From contig NZ_CP050307.1 of NCBI RefSeq assembly GCF_014189535.1, forward strand, positions 1,364,001-1,428,000: 64,000 bases of DNA, written 5' to 3'. The DNA comes from Rhizobium lusitanum. GTDB taxonomy: Bacteria > Pseudomonadota > Alphaproteobacteria > Rhizobiales > Rhizobiaceae. Made by a program: the position numbers and the translations under genes. Positions 60,496 to 64,000 of the stretch are shown in pieces (the first letter of the stretch is position 1; every line of letters begins with the position of its first letter). Below the pieces are notes generated by a model. The model saw nothing but the letters and a program-made list of their open reading frames with translations. It did no database searches and was not told where the DNA came from.

Positions 60496-61550
60496 TGCCG
60501 TCAATGCGTGCCCACGTCTATCGTATCGCCGCCGACGGACCGGACGATGTCTCCGGCCTCGATGCACTTTTTGCCGGCGGCGTGTCCGCGAAGAATGTTG
60601 TGGCCGTGCTCGGGAAGACCGAGGGCAATGGCTGCGTCAACGACTTCACCCGCGGCTACGCCACCCGCAGCTTTGAAGCCCTGTTTCAAAAACACGGCGT
60701 CGAAGGTGTCTCGCTTGTCATGTCGGGCGGCACGGAAGGCGCGCTTTCCCCGCACTGGACAGTCTTCACTCGTGAAATGGTCGATGCCGTGGCCGGCCGC
60801 GCGCTTGCGATCGGTGTTGCCCGCACCCCGCATTTACCACCTCACCATCTCGGTCGGCGCGAACAGGTGTTGCTTGTCGCGGACGGTGTGCGCAAGGCGA
60901 TGCGCGATGCCGGCATCGATGATCCGAGGGATGTGCATTTTGTCCAGATCAAATGCCCACTACTAACGCTGCACCGCATCACCGAAGCGGAAGCCGAGGG
61001 CAACTCGCTCGCCACCCGCGACACATTGAAATCCATGGGCTTGTCGCGCGGTGCCTCTGCACTCGGCGTTGCCGTTGCCCTTGGCGAAGTGGATGCGCAA
61101 GAGATCGCCGATGCCGATATCTGCAGCCGTTACGAGCTCTTCTCGCATTGCGCCTCCAGCTCGGCCGGCGTCGAGCTGACCGATCACGAAATCATAGTGC
61201 TCGGTATGAGCGACAGATGGTCCGGCCCGCTTGAAATCGACCACACCCTCATGCGTGACGCCATAGACGCGACGTCCGTACATGAAACATTCCGGCGTCT
61301 GCCGCAGCCAAGCCGCCTCGCCGCCGTTCTCGCCAAGGCGGAGCCTGATCCCTCCGGCAAGGTCGGCGGCAAGCGTCATACGATGCTCGATGATTCCGAT
61401 ATCTCGGGCACGCGCCATGCGCGGGCCTTTGTCGGTGGGGTTCTCGCCGGCGTCTTCGGCATCACGGATCTCTACGTCTCGGGCGGCGCCGAACATCAGG
61501 GGCCGGCCGGCGGCGGGCCCGTCGCCATCATCGTCGAAAAGGAGGATTGA
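60495..61550 (+). CDS. atzD: Cyanuric acid hydrolase (AtzD/TrzD-barbiturase family)
   Basis: A 351-residue ring-opening amidohydrolase made of three repeated domains. Each repeat contributes a Lys-Ser type pair: VVAVLGKTEGNG with MSGGTEGALSPH; VQIKCPLLT with HCASSSAGVEL; KVGGKRHTML with YVSGGAEHQGPAGGGPVA. It opens the triazine ring of cyanuric acid to carboxybiuret, which decays to biuret, the substrate of the preceding gene product. The family also includes barbiturase; adjacency to biuH argues for cyanuric acid. The ATG overlaps the biuH stop by one base. Confidence 0.9.
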   Translation: MPSMRAHVYRIAADGPDDVSGLDALFAGGVSAKNVVAVLGKTEGNGCVNDFTRGYATRSFEALFQKHGVEGVSLVMSGGTEGALSPHWTVFTREMVDAVAGRALAIGVARTPHLPPHHLGRREQVLLVADGVRKAMRDAGIDDPRDVHFVQIKCPLLTLHRITEAEAEGNSLATRDTLKSMGLSRGASALGVAVALGEVDAQEIADADICSRYELFSHCASSSAGVELTDHEIIVLGMSDRWSGPLEIDHTLMRDAIDATSVHETFRRLPQPSRLAAVLAKAEPDPSGKVGGKRHTMLDDSDISGTRHARAFVGGVLAGVFGITDLYVSGGAEHQGPAGGGPVAIIVEKED

Positions 61551-61551
61551 A

Positions 61552-63102
61552 GTGAGCATAGTGCGCGATACTCCCCTTCCGCAAGCCGGCAAGGCAGTCG
61601 GCGTCGAAACGCTCGACATGACCATGCGCTTCGGCAGCTTCACGGCACTCGACCATGTCTCGGTCAGCATTCCGGCCGGCAGCTTCCATGCCCTGCTCGG
61701 CGAAAACGGCGCGGGCAAGTCGACCCTGGTCAAATGCATCATGGGCTTCTACCACCAGACATCCGGCTCGCTGTCGGTCGACGGCAGGGAGGTGGTGATC
61801 ACCTCACCGAAGGATGCCGCCGCCTATGGGCTCGGCATGGTCTATCAGCATTTTACGCTCGTGCCGTCGCTGACCGGCGCCGAAAACCTCGTCATCAGCC
61901 GCACGGAAGTCCCCGCCGTCATCAACTGGCCCAGGGAGCGCAAGGCGCTCGCAGCCTTCATGGAGCGCATGCCCTTCCAGATTCCGCTGGACCGGCCGGT
62001 CAGCCAACTGGCCGCCGGCGAAAAGCAGAAGCTGGAGATCGTCAAGCAGCTCTATCTCGGCCGCAGTTTCCTCGTTCTCGACGAGCCGACTTCGGTGCTG
62101 ACGCCGGCTGAAGCCGACGAGATGCTTGGTCTCGTGCGTGGGATGACCGAGCGCGGCGAGCTCACCGTATTGATGATTTCGCACAAGTTCCATGAGGTGA
62201 CCAAGTTTGCCGACACAGTATCAATCCTGCGTCGCGGTAAGTTGATCGGCGGTGGAAAGGTGGGGGAATTGTCGACCGCGGAGATGGCCGGAATGATGAT
62301 CGGGGACGTCAAGCTTGCCGAGCTCGATACCCGTATTCCTGTGGTCGAAACGGCAAAGCCGGTGCTGCAGATCGAACGGATCAAGGCACCTGATCACTCT
62401 GGCCTGAAGACCATAGAGATCGACAGCCTGACGGTGCATGCCGGCGAGATCGTCGGCATTGCCGGCATATCCGGCAACGGCCAGAAGGAACTCACCGAAA
62501 TCCTTGCCGGTCAGCGGCCGACACAGGCAGGTTCCGTCACCGTCAAGGGGGCCGCCTATGGCGCCACGCGGTCGGAGACGCGCCGTAACAATGTCCGCTT
62601 CATTCCCGAGGAGCCGCTGCAGAACGCCTGCGCGCCGCGCATGAGCGTCAGCGAGAATCTGGCCTTCCGGACTTTCGATCTTAAGGAAAGCGGTGCGGAT
62701 GCGATCTGGCTTAACAGGAACAAGATCAAGAAGGGCGCAACCGCCCTCATCGCCGATTTCAAGGTCAAGACGGCTTCACAATCCTCTCCGATTGCCGCCT
62801 TGTCCGGCGGCAATGTCCAGCGCGCCGTGTTGGCGCGGGAGCTGACGGGCGAGGTCGATCTGCTGATCGTCTCCAACCCCTGTTTCGGGCTCGACTTTTC
62901 CGCTGTCGCCGAGATCCGGGCTCGCATCATGCGAGCCCGCAATGCGGGCACCGCCGTGTTGCTGCTGTCGGAGGATCTGGACGAGCTCATGGAAATGTCC
63001 GACCGGATCATGGTGATCTCCGAGGGCAAGCTCGTCTATGAGACTGCGGCCCGAAGCGCCGATACTTCGGTGATCGGCGCGCATATGGCGGGGCATCACT
63101 GA
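61552..63102 (+). CDS. BMP-type ABC transporter ATPase (double ATP-binding)
   Basis: A 516-residue protein with two ABC domains. First: Walker [10 protein letters not shown], signature region [17 protein letters not shown], Walker [12 protein letters not shown]. Second: Walker A replaced by GISGNGQKE, signature [16 protein letters not shown], Walker [13 protein letters not shown], as is normal for this family where one site is degenerate. GTG start at 61552 with AGGAGG upstream. Placement after the hydrolase genes rather than beside the permeases still gives a full importer set. Confidence 0.9.
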   Translation: MSIVRDTPLPQAGKAVGVETLDMTMRFGSFTALDHVSVSIPAGSFHALLGENGAGKSTLVKCIMGFYHQTSGSLSVDGREVVITSPKDAAAYGLGMVYQHFTLVPSLTGAENLVISRTEVPAVINWPRERKALAAFMERMPFQIPLDRPVSQLAAGEKQKLEIVKQLYLGRSFLVLDEPTSVLTPAEADEMLGLVRGMTERGELTVLMISHKFHEVTKFADTVSILRRGKLIGGGKVGELSTAEMAGMMIGDVKLAELDTRIPVVETAKPVLQIERIKAPDHSGLKTIEIDSLTVHAGEIVGIAGISGNGQKELTEILAGQRPTQAGSVTVKGAAYGATRSETRRNNVRFIPEEPLQNACAPRMSVSENLAFRTFDLKESGADAIWLNRNKIKKGATALIADFKVKTASQSSPIAALSGGNVQRAVLARELTGEVDLLIVSNPCFGLDFSAVAEIRARIMRARNAGTAVLLLSEDLDELMEMSDRIMVISEGKLVYETAARSADTSVIGAHMAGHH

Positions 63103-63770
63103 TGAGAGAGATTTCAGCCCAACCCTTCGCCTTCCCGTTTCAACGCGATGCGGTCGCGCTTGTCGTCATCGACATGCAGCGCGATTTTGCCGAACCGGGC
63201 GGCTTCGGCGCAAGTCTTGGCAATGATGTCAGCCGTATCACCAGGATCGTCCCAGATGTGAAGCGGCTGATCGAAGGCTTCCGCAAGGCGGGCCTGCCGG
63301 TCATCCACACAATGGAGTGCCACAGGCCCGATCTCTCGGATTTGCCTCCTGCCAAGCGCGACCGTGGCAATCCCACGCTCAGGATCGGGGACGAAGGCCC
63401 GATGGGGCGCATTCTCATCGCCGGCGAACCCGGCACTGCGATCCTGCCGGAGCTCGCACCGATCGACGGCGAGATCGTCATCGAAAAGCCGGGCAAAGGG
63501 GCCTTCTACGCCACTGAACTTGGCGATATCCTGAAGGACAACGGCATACGACAGCTCATCTTTGCGGGCGTGACCACGGAGGTCTGTGTCCAGACCACCA
63601 TGCGCGAGGCGAACGACCGCGGCTATGAATGCCTGCTGGCCGAAGAAGCAACCGAAAGCTATTTCCCCGAGTTCAAGGAAGCTGCCATCGCGATGATCCG
63701 TGCTCAAGGCGCGATCGTCGGCTGGACAGCGCATGTCGATGACATTCTGGAGGCGATCACTCATGCCTAG
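63102..63770 (+). CDS. Second isochorismatase-like cysteine hydrolase
   Basis: A 222-residue paralogue of the BiuH product, with triad D24 (VVIDMQRDF), K129 ([10 protein letters not shown]) and C162 ([12 protein letters not shown]). It diverges in the C-terminal substrate region ([28 protein letters not shown]). RutB-like ureidoacrylate hydrolases and biuret hydrolases both have this layout, so it could act on carboxybiuret, biuret or an allophanate-like amide. Overlaps the ATPase stop by one base and the cupin gene by 8 bp. Confidence 0.82.
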   Translation: MREISAQPFAFPFQRDAVALVVIDMQRDFAEPGGFGASLGNDVSRITRIVPDVKRLIEGFRKAGLPVIHTMECHRPDLSDLPPAKRDRGNPTLRIGDEGPMGRILIAGEPGTAILPELAPIDGEIVIEKPGKGAFYATELGDILKDNGIRQLIFAGVTTEVCVQTTMREANDRGYECLLAEEATESYFPEFKEAAIAMIRAQGAIVGWTAHVDDILEAITHA

Positions 63771-64000
63771 AACGACGCGAGAAATGCTGACGGCGGGCGG
63801 CTGGAAAGATCTGGCCTTCGGTCCCTTTCGCAAGGACGTCACCATTCATTGGATCCAGCCTTTCGAAGACGATCAGCCTGGCGTCGCCCTCTTGAAATAC
63901 GAAGCCGGCGCTTCCGTGCCTCGCCACCGGCATGAAGGGCTGGAGACCATTCTCGTGCTCGAGGGCATACAATCGGATGAAGCCGGCGATTATGCCAAGG
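63763..64000 (+). CDS. Cupin-domain protein, 5' part
   Basis: The first 79 residues of a cupin ([20 protein letters not shown], then [16 protein letters not shown] with metal-type histidines and Glu). It resembles the ChrR-type anti-sigma cupin fold used in small metal-binding enzymes. GGAGG precedes the ATG. The gene continues past the window. Role in the cyanuric acid operon unknown. Confidence 0.75.
   Translation, partial: MPRTTREMLTAGGWKDLAFGPFRKDVTIHWIQPFEDDQPGVALLKYEAGASVPRHRHEGLETILVLEGIQSDEAGDYAK

Noticed and set aside
1..64000. CRISPR arrays, insertion sequences, rRNA or intact tRNA genes
   Set aside because: No regular spaced repeats, transposase motifs, rRNA sequence or complete tRNA were seen on either strand.

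Overview
The window has the look of a fast-growing rhizobium (Rhizobium/Agrobacterium-type alphaproteobacterium): high-GC coding sequence, a RopA-type porin, a Mur/Fur-type regulator beside sitABCD, a GlxA-type regulator next to glxBCD-like genes, many ABC and LuxI/LuxR-type genes, and a BiuH/AtzD cyanuric-acid locus like the one known from Rhizobium leguminosarum. All identifications come from reading the sequence; no search was run.

Region 1 (1-19.5 kb) is a near-complete methylated-amine degradation island. Leftward genes encode trimethylamine monooxygenase (tmm), dimethylamine monooxygenase (dmmDABC), folate C1 enzymes (folD, purU), gamma-glutamylmethylamide synthetase (gmaS) and N-methylglutamate synthase (mgsABC), followed by an XRE-cupin and a GlxA-type regulator. 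Rightward genes encode N-methylglutamate dehydrogenase (mgdABCD). A GcvT-type C-terminus at the left edge may be the TMAO demethylase. Together they would take trimethylamine to DMA, MMA, glutamate and C1-folate/formate.

Region 2 (19.5-23.8 kb) is mur plus sitABCD (manganese import) with shared Mur-box-like sites. Region 3 (23.9-25 kb) is decayed DNA with a frameshifted LysR remnant and a glycosyltransferase remnant, followed by a porin. Region 4 (26.3-31.5 kb) holds a beta-alanine/omega-amino acid:pyruvate transaminase with its XRE-cupin regulator and an asnC-dadX-dadA alanine module; the alanine formed by the first could be burned by the second. Region 5 (31.5-39.4 kb) holds a periplasmic propeller protein, a LacI regulator, several very small proteins, an RNase H and a chemoreceptor.

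Region 6 (39.9-55.1 kb) is the most unusual part. A tyrosinase/multicopper-oxidase operon and a luxR-luxI pair lie leftward. Rightward is a tightly overlapping cluster: a pyruvoyl-dependent histidine-decarboxylase-like proenzyme, a 75-residue small protein, a degenerate ATPase/TPR protein, an SDR, an FMN reductase, a methyltransferase, an aminotransferase and a second FMN reductase. The same 16-bp palindrome (TGAGTAAATTTACTCA, one mismatch in the second copy) lies before luxI and before this cluster, suggesting quorum control of an undescribed amine-derived product. Short tRNA-3'-end-like direct repeats flank this region at 39.66 and 55.39 kb.

Region 7 (55.5-64 kb) is a cyanuric acid/biuret utilisation operon: a divergent GntR regulator, a BMP-type ABC importer, biuret hydrolase, cyanuric acid hydrolase, a second cysteine hydrolase and a cupin that runs off the window.
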